Positions 9,570 to 18,228 are shown, counted from the stretch's first letter. The stretch: DNA of 34,370 nucleotides from Oceanospirillales bacterium (GCA_003233115.1 QIKV01000193.1:1-34370); one strand, 5' to 3'. Translations and numbers: made by a program. Notes: generated by a model not told the origin, from the sequence alone.

Positions 9570-11261
9570 TCATGCATTGCCTGACTGGTCGAAACCCAAC
9601 CATTCCAATTGAATTTCCCCCTGAACTGCTCCTTGATGGGCAAGTTCGAACGCGCGTTCACCAAAACGGGCCTCGATTTCGTCACGACGGATTTTCAGGG
9701 TCGGGGTCAACATCGTATTTTCGATAGTCCACGGTTGCTTTGAAATGATCACCGCACCGATACGCGCATGTTTGTCTACGTTTCGGTTGACAACGGCTGC
9801 CTGATTGACCAAAGCCTCTTCAATTTCACGTTTATCCATGTTCCATGCTGCCTCCGACAGCACACAGACCATCACGGTTTTCGAATAACCACGCCCCAAC
9901 AGACAAAGCTGCTCGGTCCATTCGTTTTTTGCAAAACTGTTCTCGATGGGTGTCGGCGCAACGAATTTTGCCTGAATGGTTTTGAAATAGTCTTTGACGC
10001 GGCCGGTCAGAAATATGAAACCATCGTCGTCTATATAGCCCTTATCACCAGTATGGACCCAGCCGTTCACAAAGGTTTCTGCTGTCTTTTCAGGCATTTT
10101 GTAATACCCCACCGCCGCCCCTTCCGCTTTGAACAGCACCTCACCCTCATCCGTTATCTTCAATTCCACCTGATCAAGGAGAGGGCCAATTGAACCAATC
10201 TTCCGATGCTTCCTTGAACAAAGCGCCGTTGCCATGATTTCGGTTTGCCCAAACCCCTCCATGACCTCCAGGCCCAATTCACTGTACCAACGAATCAACG
10301 CCGGTGGCGTGGGGGCAGCGGCAGTTAACAGGAATTGGGCATCATCCAGTCCAAGCAAGGTGCGCACACGTAACCCTACCGTGTCATGATCCGCTGCCAG
10401 GGCAGCATCCAGCGCCTCCTGGGAACCAAACTGGGCGAGTATACCCTGTTGCAACTGCTCCCAGACCCGCGGTGCGCCAAAGAAGAAATTCGGCCTGGTA
10501 TCAGCCATATCGCGCAACAGTGTTGCTAAAGATTCATTAAAGGTGACACTACCGGCATATATCAACGACTGAATCATAACGAGCTGACGTTCGGCAATAT
10601 GCGACAAGGGCAAATACGAAAGGAAACGGGCATTGTCCACCATTTCAAATATCTTTCGTCCGCGCTTCATCGGCAAGATCAGGGAACCGTGCGTCTGCAT
10701 CACCCCTTTGGGCACGCCGGTGGTGCCAGAGGTAAAGACCATTGTAATCAGGTCGTCATGCTTTGGCGTGAATTTGGGCTTAAGACCGGCACATTCACCA
10801 ATCATGTCTTCCCAGCGGGTATGTGGCAGATCAACATCAACGCCTGGCAAGGTGATAATGTCAATTGAATCAGGCAACACGGCACGTACCGCATCCCAGT
10901 TATCCGACTCACCCAGTATCAGCACCTGGGCCTCTGTGATTTCAAAAATATATTTTGCGGTGGATGGGGCGAGCGTGGTAAAAATAGGTATGGTGACGTT
11001 GCCCGAGCCGATGACGGCGAGGTCAGCCAGTATCCAGTGTGCCCGGTTCCGCGACAGCAATACAATATTGGCCTGTGACGCACCGTAGCGTTGTTCCAGC
11101 CAGGCCGCTGCGGCGTTTAACTCGGCACGTGCATCTGACCATGTCCACTCTGTAAAATCATTGCCCTTGCGGTCGCGTAACCAGATTTGCTGCGGAAAAG
11201 CTTTGCAGTTCCTGTCGACATAATCCGATATCGTTTGGTTGGTTAAAGCCATGTTAGTCAT
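9570..11261 (-). CDS. AMP-binding long-chain fatty-acid--CoA ligase
   Basis: 563 aa with DDLITMVFTSGTTGVPKGVMQTHGSL, EGFGQTEIMA, VHTGDKGYIDDDGFIFLTGRVKDYFKT (acyl-adenylate motifs). Confidence 0.92.
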   Translation of the reverse strand: MTNMALTNQTISDYVDRNCKAFPQQIWLRDRKGNDFTEWTWSDARAELNAAAAWLEQRYGASQANIVLLSRNRAHWILADLAVIGSGNVTIPIFTTLAPSTAKYIFEITEAQVLILGESDNWDAVRAVLPDSIDIITLPGVDVDLPHTRWEDMIGECAGLKPKFTPKHDDLITMVFTSGTTGVPKGVMQTHGSLILPMKRGRKIFEMVDNARFLSYLPLSHIAERQLVMIQSLIYAGSVTFNESLATLLRDMADTRPNFFFGAPRVWEQLQQGILAQFGSQEALDAALAADHDTVGLRVRTLLGLDDAQFLLTAAAPTPPALIRWYSELGLEVMEGFGQTEIMATALCSRKHRKIGSIGPLLDQVELKITDEGEVLFKAEGAAVGYYKMPEKTAETFVNGWVHTGDKGYIDDDGFIFLTGRVKDYFKTIQAKFVAPTPIENSFAKNEWTEQLCLLGRGYSKTVMVCVLSEAAWNMDKREIEEALVNQAAVVNRNVDKHARIGAVIISKQPWTIENTMLTPTLKIRRDEIEARFGERAFELAHQGAVQGEIQLEWLGFDQSGNA

Positions 11262-11315
11262 ATCCTCTTATCAGCTTTCTAAAGTTATAGTATAGACAAA
11301 CAAGGAAGAGCGTAG

Positions 11316-11423
11316 ATGCCCACACCTCATCCAGTGCTGGAACGTTCCATGCAGGCCGGGAAATGGATTCGCAACAAACTGTGGCGTCATTCACAAGATA
11401 AAATGGGAACCACAACCCCATAG
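11316..11423 (+). CDS. Candidate small protein, 35 aa (MPTPHPVLERSMQAGKWIRNKLWRHSQDKMGTTTP)
   Basis: ATG 11316 to TAG 11421-11423, preceded by AAGGAAGAG (SD-like, 5-nt spacing), followed within a few nt by a hairpin with TTTT. Lies in a gap with no other ORF. Hypothetical. Confidence 0.4.
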   Translation: MPTPHPVLERSMQAGKWIRNKLWRHSQDKMGTTTP

Positions 11424-11426
11424 GAA

Positions 11427-11451
11427 AGTGCCGACAGATGTCGGCGCTTTT
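11427..11451. terminator. Rho-independent-terminator-like hairpin
   Basis: AGTGCCGACA-GA-TGTCGGCGCT followed by TTTT on + strand. It also lies just downstream of the - strand CMD gene stop (11496), so it could serve either strand. Confidence 0.6.
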
Positions 11452-11495
11452 ACCTTCCGAAACAGGATAATGACGGCACTAAACGGGATGTGCCC

Positions 11496-12113
11496 TCAGC
11501 GCACCCCACGTGTATTGTCACCTGCTACATCGCCCTCTTTCAGGGTCCAGTTGAACGCTACAGCACGCCACATATCACGGTAATCATAGTCGGTCTGCAG
11601 CGCCGTATTGAGGCGATTGTAGGAAGCAAAATCACTGACCAGATGCACCAACTGGACAATCCCCTTGTCGCCCAGGCCGATAGCCCGCAATTCAGCAATA
11701 TCGTCATCTGTGATCGCGTGGGCATCGGCGTTGACCTTCAGGGCGAAGTTGACAATCGTCCTGGTTCGCGGGTCATCAATGGCATTGCTGCCCTCAGTCA
11801 GGAACGCCCTGGTCTTCTCTTCATCGGCACCAAGCCCGTAATTGAGAAGGGTGCAGAAAGCCGCTGTGCAATACTGGCAAGCGTTGGCTTGTGAGACCGC
11901 GATACCCACATGCTGGATCTCCGGCATGGACATTTCGCCCATCTGCCACAGCACCTGGGTTGCACCCAGCTTGGCCTTGAAATGCTCCGGGAAGTTCATT
12001 TCGATATAGAAATGGTTGGGTACGTCGCCCTCTACTTCAGTTACCCAGGCGAACATTTCATTGATGACTGGATCATCGTTATTTTCCGGTTTGATCAATG
12101 GTACGCGGGACAT
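11496..12113 (-). CDS. Carboxymuconolactone decarboxylase / AhpD-like family protein
   Basis: MSRVPLIKPENNDDPVINEMFAW...EIQHVGIAVSQANACQYCTAAFCTLLNYGLG (CxxC AhpD-type motif). Start placed at ATG 12113 rather than the track's upstream 12155. Confidence 0.85.
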   Translation of the reverse strand: MSRVPLIKPENNDDPVINEMFAWVTEVEGDVPNHFYIEMNFPEHFKAKLGATQVLWQMGEMSMPEIQHVGIAVSQANACQYCTAAFCTLLNYGLGADEEKTRAFLTEGSNAIDDPRTRTIVNFALKVNADAHAITDDDIAELRAIGLGDKGIVQLVHLVSDFASYNRLNTALQTDYDYRDMWRAVAFNWTLKEGDVAGDNTRGVR

Positions 12114-12155
12114 AGGCGTTTTCCTTCTGTTGTTGTAAATGCAGTTGGCTGGCAA

Positions 12156-12785
12156 CTACCAGATCGCTTCCAGGCGCCCACCCCGAACACGGCTGTCAAA
12201 CTGCCGCAGTGGCCTGGTGCCCTTGTCCACACACTCACCCGTGGTCACGTCAAAAGCCCATTGGTGTTTGGGACAGGTCAGGCGCTTTCCTGCCAGGGCC
12301 AGGTGAGGGATATTGGTCACCTGGTGCGGGCAACGGCTATCGTATACCCGGTAATCATCGCCTGAACGATAAATAAACAGGCTCCTGCCATCGCATTCTT
12401 CCACGTAGGTGATATCACTGTCTTTGACATTGGTGATGTCAATCAGGTCATGCCAGGTAGTTTCGGCATCTAAAGCCTCCAGACTGAACTCAGGGATATC
12501 CATATCCAGCAGGATATCGATTGCCCAAACTATCTTGGCCAGGCCAAGGGTCGGGAATGCCATCAGAATGGCATCCAGCACTTCGTGCGGAGTGGCACCA
12601 TCGCGTAGTGCACGCGGTAGGTATTGCCGCAGGCCGCGTTCAGTCTGGCTGTCTATTTTGGTAATGACAGAAATCAACGAGCGGGTCTTTGGGTCGAGGT
12701 GTTTACCCGTATCCTTTAAGAAGGTGAAATAGGCGGTCATGGCCTCGGGGCGGGCCTTAATCAGGTAGTTTAGGGCGTTGCTCAT
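12156..12785 (-). CDS. CMD-like domain fused to C-terminal Rieske [2Fe-2S] domain
   Basis: N-terminal CMD-like helices (MTAYFTFLKDTGKHLDPKTRSLISVITKI...GATPHEVLDAILMAFPTLGL). C-terminal CPHQVTNIPHLALAGKRLTCPKHQWAFD matches the Rieske CxH...CxxH pattern. Confidence 0.85.
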   Translation of the reverse strand: MSNALNYLIKARPEAMTAYFTFLKDTGKHLDPKTRSLISVITKIDSQTERGLRQYLPRALRDGATPHEVLDAILMAFPTLGLAKIVWAIDILLDMDIPEFSLEALDAETTWHDLIDITNVKDSDITYVEECDGRSLFIYRSGDDYRVYDSRCPHQVTNIPHLALAGKRLTCPKHQWAFDVTTGECVDKGTRPLRQFDSRVRGGRLEAIW

Positions 12786-12814
12786 AAGTTTGTGCTCTTG
12801 GGGTCAATCATTGC

Positions 12815-12834
12815 GGTGGACATAAATGTCTACC
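12815..12834. repeat. Imperfect inverted repeat next to cysG stop
   Basis: GGTGGACAT-AA-ATGTCTACC (one mismatch between arms), immediately adjacent to the cysG stop codon at 12835-12837. Confidence 0.6.
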
Positions 12835-14232
12835 CTACGGGTTGTTGGCGAACCAGGATAGCTTGTCTCTTAAAGTTACCACACTGCCGATGATGATCAA
12901 CGCTGGGCTTTTGATGCCGGCCTGCGCTGTTTGGTCGGATAAGGAGTCAAGCGTTCCGGTGATGACGCGTTGCCCGGCCCGGGTACCGTTTTCTATGATA
13001 GCAGCCGGTGTCGCCGGGTCTGCCCCGTGGCTGATGAAGCCACCGGTAATGGCACCAAGCGATGACAGGCCCATGTACAACACCACCGTCTGACGGGGCT
13101 GGATCAAACTTTTCCAGTGCAGGTTAAGTTCACCATCCTTTTCATGCCCGGTAACAAAGACACAGCTCTGCGCATGGTCCCGGTGCGTCAATGGTATGCC
13201 GGCATAAGACGCGCAGCCATTAGCTGCTGTGACACCGGGGATAACCTGGAATGCAATGCCGTTGTCCGACAAGGCCTCGATTTCCTCTCCGCCGCGCCCA
13301 AAGATAAACGGATCGCCTCCTTTCAGGCGCAGCACGCGTTTCCCTTGCTGCGCAAGGCGGATCAGCATATTGCCGATTTCCTCCTGTGGCACGGCGTGGT
13401 CCTGGGGAAGTTTTCCGACGTAAATACGCTCCGCATCCCGCCGCACAAGGTTAAGAATACCGTCACCGATCAAGCGGTCATATAAGACGACATCGGCCTG
13501 CTGCATCAGGCGAAGTGCGCGGAAAGTTAGCAGATCAGGGTCGCCGGGGCCGGTGCCAACCAGGTAAACTTCGCCACCCGGTGGCTGATCCCCGGCCACG
13601 GCTGCCTCTTCCAGCAGGGTATCCATCAGTGTTTCAGCCTGTTCCAGCTGGCTGGAAAACAGATGTTCGGCAACCGGGCCGGAAATCATGGTCTCCCAGA
13701 AACGCCGGCGCCGGGTCAAATTAGGGATAAGCGCTTTTATCCTGTCGCGATAGCTGCCGGCAAATTCGGCCAGGCGGCCATAAGCCGCCGGAATGGTTGT
13801 CTCAAAACGGGATTTGAGCATGCGGGTCAACAAAGGCGAAGTGCCGCCGCTTGAGATTGCAATCAGCAAGGGGCTGCGGTCGACCACGGCGGGCATGATG
13901 AAGCTGCAACGCTCCGTGTTATCGCTGACATTAACCAGTACGCCGGCTGCCGTGGCCAGCTCAAAAAGTGCCTGGTTGATTGAATCATCCTGCGAGCAAC
14001 CAAAAACCACCACGCAGCCTCTGAGGTCATCCGCACTGAGTTCGCCCGATCTGTGCACAAAGCTATAATTTTCTGCCAGCCTGGCCAGTTCATCACCCAG
14101 TTCCGGCGCGACCACGGTCAGGTCACAACCGGCACGCAACAGCAGGTCGGCCTTACGTGCAGCGATTGTGCCATTGCCGACAACCAGGGCACGGACATCC
14201 TTTACATTAAGGAAGATGGGGAGATGGTCCAT
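12835..14232 (-). CDS. cysG: Siroheme synthase (uroporphyrin-III C-methyltransferase / precorrin-2 dehydrogenase / sirohydrochlorin ferrochelatase)
   Basis: MDHLPIFLNVKDVRALVVGNGTIAARKADLLLRAG (precorrin-2 dehydrogenase) plus GEVYLVGTGPGDPDLLTFRALRLMQQADVVLYDRL (SUMT). Start chosen at 14232. Confidence 0.95.
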   Translation of the reverse strand: MDHLPIFLNVKDVRALVVGNGTIAARKADLLLRAGCDLTVVAPELGDELARLAENYSFVHRSGELSADDLRGCVVVFGCSQDDSINQALFELATAAGVLVNVSDNTERCSFIMPAVVDRSPLLIAISSGGTSPLLTRMLKSRFETTIPAAYGRLAEFAGSYRDRIKALIPNLTRRRRFWETMISGPVAEHLFSSQLEQAETLMDTLLEEAAVAGDQPPGGEVYLVGTGPGDPDLLTFRALRLMQQADVVLYDRLIGDGILNLVRRDAERIYVGKLPQDHAVPQEEIGNMLIRLAQQGKRVLRLKGGDPFIFGRGGEEIEALSDNGIAFQVIPGVTAANGCASYAGIPLTHRDHAQSCVFVTGHEKDGELNLHWKSLIQPRQTVVLYMGLSSLGAITGGFISHGADPATPAAIIENGTRAGQRVITGTLDSLSDQTAQAGIKSPALIIIGSVVTLRDKLSWFANNP

Positions 14233-14258
14233 GGTTGAATCCTGTAGGCGCCTGTTCG

Positions 14259-14715
14259 CTATTGCTGCGGGCTCTGATCGGCCCACCTGGTCATGGCCGC
14301 ACCCCAGTTCGAGGCTGTTCTGTCATCAATATCCATGACGGTAAAGCGGCTACCCTCGCGAATGTGGACACGCAACACCCGCATGCCGTTCTCATAGTCA
14401 ACATTTTCCAGGGTGATTTCACGACCATAAGGTGCGGTGAATTTATCCAGCCTGGTTACGGTTGCGCTAATCGACATCTGGCACCACCCTGCCCGAAGCT
14501 GGCACTCGATGGCTCCCGCCTGCTCCAAAGGCCACTTCCATTTTCCACTGCCAGTTGCGTGGTGTGTCACGGTAATCAGGTTTGACGTCAAAATTCAAAT
14601 AAAGCATATTATCAGATGTCATATTCCTCACCGCATCGAGCAATTCCGGAAATGAATTGATCTCCGGGTGCTGGATGATAATATCGCTGATCTTGACCTC
14701 AATGGCTTTCATCAT
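14259..14715 (-). pseudogene. Conserved-looking hypothetical gene disrupted by a probable single-nt frameshift (or sequencing error)
   Basis: Two overlapping - frames: MMKAIEVKISDIIIQHPEINSFPELLDAV...NWQWKMEVAFGAGG (14715 side) and ...AIECQLRAGWCQMSISATVTRLDKFTAPYGREITLENV... (14259 side). Removing one G in GGCGGGAGCC (around 14518-14523) joins them into one reading frame. Confidence 0.6.
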
Positions 14716-14762
14716 TCTTGCTCTCCGCCCGTTATGGCTGCAGTTTAAATATTGTATAACGC

Positions 14763-15620
14763 TTAGCTTGACTCAATGCGATCAAAAAAGCGCGCGCGGT
14801 ACAACAACCGTTTATGTGCCGATCCGTCCTCGAATGACGTCCGATTATGCAGCACATTATTGGCAATGAGCCCCTCGCCCGGGCCCAGGCGGTAGCGCAA
14901 TACTGGCCCGTTCTCATCGGCAAGGATTTCCGCCAGGGCTGCCCGGGCCACCCGGGTCATATTATCGTCACGCCAGCGGATATTTTTCTTACGGGCACTA
15001 AAGCGCATGTGTATTGCACCACTGTCCGCAGCGTACGAGAATACTGGCCCACAAACTGCGGGCCGAATCTCGCCCAACGCATCTGTGTTGGCCGGAATGG
15101 TCATACATTCGGGATGTTCAAGGGCTGTGATGAGGCGTGGATCCCTGTCGCGTAACAGAATGTAGGCTATCTCAGCATCCAGCAGCGCATTCTGACCACC
15201 CGCTTCAGCAGTCTGGACGCAATGCAATACGACCGCGCACACCTGCTGCGATTTTACATTGTAGTAGCCATCGGTATGCCAACTGAGGCTGCGGTTGGAA
15301 TAGGGCACGTATCCGCTGCGGACGCCCTCAGGGGCCACCGATAACTCTGAAACCCCGTCATCATTTGCACACAGGTGGTGATCCAGTCTCGTCAAACCAA
15401 AGCCGCTGGCAAATTTGCGCACCGCCGCCCGGTCTGCGAAATTGTCCCGACACCTGTAAATAGCCATGTTGGCACGCCGGCAAGTTGCCTTGATCTCTGC
15501 CCTTTCGGCTTCGCTTACCGAACGCAGTCCGCCAATTTCTACCAGCAACTCTTCCACGCGGCGTGGATAGCTTTCCAGCCTGGACTTTCGCCATTGCCGG
15601 TAGCTTGCTTCGTTCATCAT
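14763..15620 (-). CDS. TauD/TfdA-like Fe(II)/2-oxoglutarate-dependent dioxygenase
   Basis: 285 aa, YSNRSLSWHTDGYYN (HxD), GEGLIANNVLHNRTSF...KRLLYRARFFDR (distal His and Arg). Confidence 0.85.
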   Translation of the reverse strand: MMNEASYRQWRKSRLESYPRRVEELLVEIGGLRSVSEAERAEIKATCRRANMAIYRCRDNFADRAAVRKFASGFGLTRLDHHLCANDDGVSELSVAPEGVRSGYVPYSNRSLSWHTDGYYNVKSQQVCAVVLHCVQTAEAGGQNALLDAEIAYILLRDRDPRLITALEHPECMTIPANTDALGEIRPAVCGPVFSYAADSGAIHMRFSARKKNIRWRDDNMTRVARAALAEILADENGPVLRYRLGPGEGLIANNVLHNRTSFEDGSAHKRLLYRARFFDRIESS

Positions 15621-15703
15621 AATTGCATGGTTCTGGGGGTAGATTTCACGGTGGACAGAATCTCGCTGGAATTAACAATGGAATTCTTATATCATGTTTT
15701 TCT

Positions 15704-15788
15704 AATATAGCCAAATCAGCGCAGATCACAAAGCAGATTTTACGTCATTTAATATTTCTCAGCTTTGCATTTAAACTTGGGCTATATT
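15704..15788. promoter_or_regulatory. Candidate divergent promoter region between the dioxygenase gene and dsrA
   Basis: GGCTATATT at 15780-15788 (+) and the same element on the - strand (AATATAGCC at 15704-15712), each resembling an extended -10. The -35 boxes are weak (TTGTGA, 16-nt spacer, on - strand). Confidence 0.35.
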
Positions 15789-15865
15789 GATAGACACACG
15801 CCTGTTATTAATCCCGTGAGGATGAACAACAGAAAAATTTCAGGACTGATCTGGTGGAGCATATC

Positions 15866-17116
15866 ATGACGAAGAAAGCACACGACACCCCTTTACTTGA
15901 TGAATTGAAAGGTGGTCCCTGGCCAAGTTTTGTCGAAGGTCTTGAGCGCTTAGCCAACGATGAAGACAAGCCACAAGCAGGCATGATGAAGGATCTGTTG
16001 GGCCAACTGGAACATTCTTACGAGACCCGCAAGGGTTACTGGAAAGGCGGTACTGTCAGTGTATTTGGTTATGGCGGCGGCGTTATTCCCCGCTTCTCAG
16101 AAGTTGCCAAGGAGTACCCTGAGTCATCAGAATTTCACACGCTGCGGATACAGCCACCGGCCGGATTGCATTATTCGACCAAGCTTCTGCGTGACATGTG
16201 CGACATCTGGGAAGAACATGGTTCGGGCCTGATTGCCCTGCACGGCCAGTCAGGCGACATCATGTTCCAGGGTTGTGCCACCGACAAGGTACAGCCGGCT
16301 TTTGATGACTTGAACAAAATCGGCCTGGACATGGGCGGTGCAGGACCAGCCTTGCGGACATCAATGAGTTGTGTCGGCCACGCCCGTTGTGAGCAGTCTT
16401 GTTATGACGAGGTACGCGCGCACCGCAAAATCATCAATGGCCTGCTCGATGAAATGCACCGGCCGGCCCTGCCCTACAAATTCAAATTCAAGTTCTCCGG
16501 TTGCCCGAATGATTGTGTAAACGCTATCCACCGTGCAGATATGGCTGTTATCGGCACCTGGCGCGATGACATGCAGGTCGATCAGGAAAGGGTTAAAGAG
16601 CACGTTGCCAAAGTTGGCCGCAAACAGATGATCGATACCGTTATCGCCAACTGCCCGACCCGCGCTCTGAGCCTGAACGATGACGATACGCTGGACGTCG
16701 ACAACCAGAGCTGTGTGCGCTGCATGCATTGCATCAATGTCATGCCCAAAGCCCTGTCACCCGGCAAAGACCGTGGCGTCACCATCCTGATGGGCGGCAA
16801 GCGTTCGCTGAAAATCGGTGACCAGATGGGCACGGTCATCATGCCGTTTTTGAAACTTGAGAGCGACGAGGATTTTGAGAAGCTGACTGAATTCACCGAA
16901 GAGGTGATCGACTTTTTTGCCGAGAATGCACTGGAACACGAGCGTATCGGCGAGACCATCGATCGTATTGGCCTGGCCAATTTCCTCGACGCCCTGGATA
17001 TACCGGTTGATCCGAATATGGTCAATCATCCCCGCACCAGTTCGTATGTACGTACCGATGACTGGGATGTGGAAGCGGCAAAATGGTTTGAACACAAACA
17101 AGCCGCTAACAAATAA
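15866..17116 (+). CDS. dsrA: Dissimilatory sulfite reductase alpha subunit (oxidative type by context)
   Basis: CVGHARCEQSC, FSGCPNDCVNAIHRADM (siroheme/[4Fe-4S]), ferredoxin domain CVRCMHCINVMPKAL. Start at MTKKAHD; the track opens at GTG 15854. Confidence 0.97.
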   Translation: MTKKAHDTPLLDELKGGPWPSFVEGLERLANDEDKPQAGMMKDLLGQLEHSYETRKGYWKGGTVSVFGYGGGVIPRFSEVAKEYPESSEFHTLRIQPPAGLHYSTKLLRDMCDIWEEHGSGLIALHGQSGDIMFQGCATDKVQPAFDDLNKIGLDMGGAGPALRTSMSCVGHARCEQSCYDEVRAHRKIINGLLDEMHRPALPYKFKFKFSGCPNDCVNAIHRADMAVIGTWRDDMQVDQERVKEHVAKVGRKQMIDTVIANCPTRALSLNDDDTLDVDNQSCVRCMHCINVMPKALSPGKDRGVTILMGGKRSLKIGDQMGTVIMPFLKLESDEDFEKLTEFTEEVIDFFAENALEHERIGETIDRIGLANFLDALDIPVDPNMVNHPRTSSYVRTDDWDVEAAKWFEHKQAANK

Positions 17117-17148
17117 ATGCAAGGCACAGCGAGTATGAGGAACCAACA

Positions 17149-18228
17149 ATGAGTAAAGCAGAACTGCCACGCAGACCGGATGAGCACGGTGTTCCGGATC
17201 CCTTTCCGTACATGCACCCAACCCTGAAACAGAACTACGGCAACTGGGCCTGGCATGACCGCCCCCGCCCCGGCGTACTGCATCACATGGCCCATAGCGG
17301 TGACGAAATCTGGACCGTGCGTGCCGGTACGCAACGCCAGATGGACGTGGGCACCATTCGCAAGCTGTGTGATCTCGCCGACAAATTCGCGGATGGATTC
17401 ATGCGCTTTACCACCCGCAGTAATGCAGAGTTCATGGTGACTTCGGCTGACAAAACCGGGCCATTGATCGAGAGCCTCAACGCAGCAGGGTTCCCGGTCG
17501 GCGGTACCGGCAATTCATTGTCGATGATCTCCCATACCCAGGGCTGGCTGCACTGTGATATCCCCGGCACCGATGCCTCCGGCGTGGTCAAATCCTTGAT
17601 GGATGAACTACACCACGAATTCACCCACGAAGAAATGCCCAACCGGGTACGCATGACAACCTCGTGCTGTCAGATCAATTGCGGTGGCCAGGGCGATATT
17701 GCCATTAACGTGCAATACGTGAAGCCGCCCAAAATCAATCACGACCTCGTCGCCAATGTCTGCGAACGCCCGGCGGTCGTGGCACGTTGTCCGGTGGCGG
17801 CCATCCGCCCGGCAATGGTCAATGGCAAACCTTCACTCGAGGTCGATGAGAAAAAATGTATTTGCTGCGGCGCATGTTACCCACCCTGCCCGCCAATGCA
17901 GATCAATGGACCGGACTCTACCAAGCTGGCCATCTGGGTAGGTGGCAAGCATTCAAATGCACGCTCAAAGCCAACCTTCCACAAACTGGTCGTCGCCAAC
18001 CTGCCGAACAACCCACCGCGCTGGCCCGAAGTAGCGGATATCGTGAAGCGCATCCTTTACGCCTACAAGGAAGACGGGCGAGCCTGGGAGCGCCTGGGAG
18101 AGTGGATTGAACGCATTGGCTGGCCACGCTTTTTTGAAATGACCGATCTGGCCTTCACCAAGCACCAGATTGACGACTGGCGGGGTGCACGTGCGAGTCT
18201 CAATGCATCGACCCACCTGCATTTCTGA
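17149..18228 (+). CDS. dsrB: Dissimilatory sulfite reductase beta subunit
   Basis: 359 aa, TTSCCQINCGGQGDIAIN, CERPAVVARCPVAAI, CICCGACYPPCPPM. Confidence 0.97.
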   Translation: MSKAELPRRPDEHGVPDPFPYMHPTLKQNYGNWAWHDRPRPGVLHHMAHSGDEIWTVRAGTQRQMDVGTIRKLCDLADKFADGFMRFTTRSNAEFMVTSADKTGPLIESLNAAGFPVGGTGNSLSMISHTQGWLHCDIPGTDASGVVKSLMDELHHEFTHEEMPNRVRMTTSCCQINCGGQGDIAINVQYVKPPKINHDLVANVCERPAVVARCPVAAIRPAMVNGKPSLEVDEKKCICCGACYPPCPPMQINGPDSTKLAIWVGGKHSNARSKPTFHKLVVANLPNNPPRWPEVADIVKRILYAYKEDGRAWERLGEWIERIGWPRFFEMTDLAFTKHQIDDWRGARASLNASTHLHF

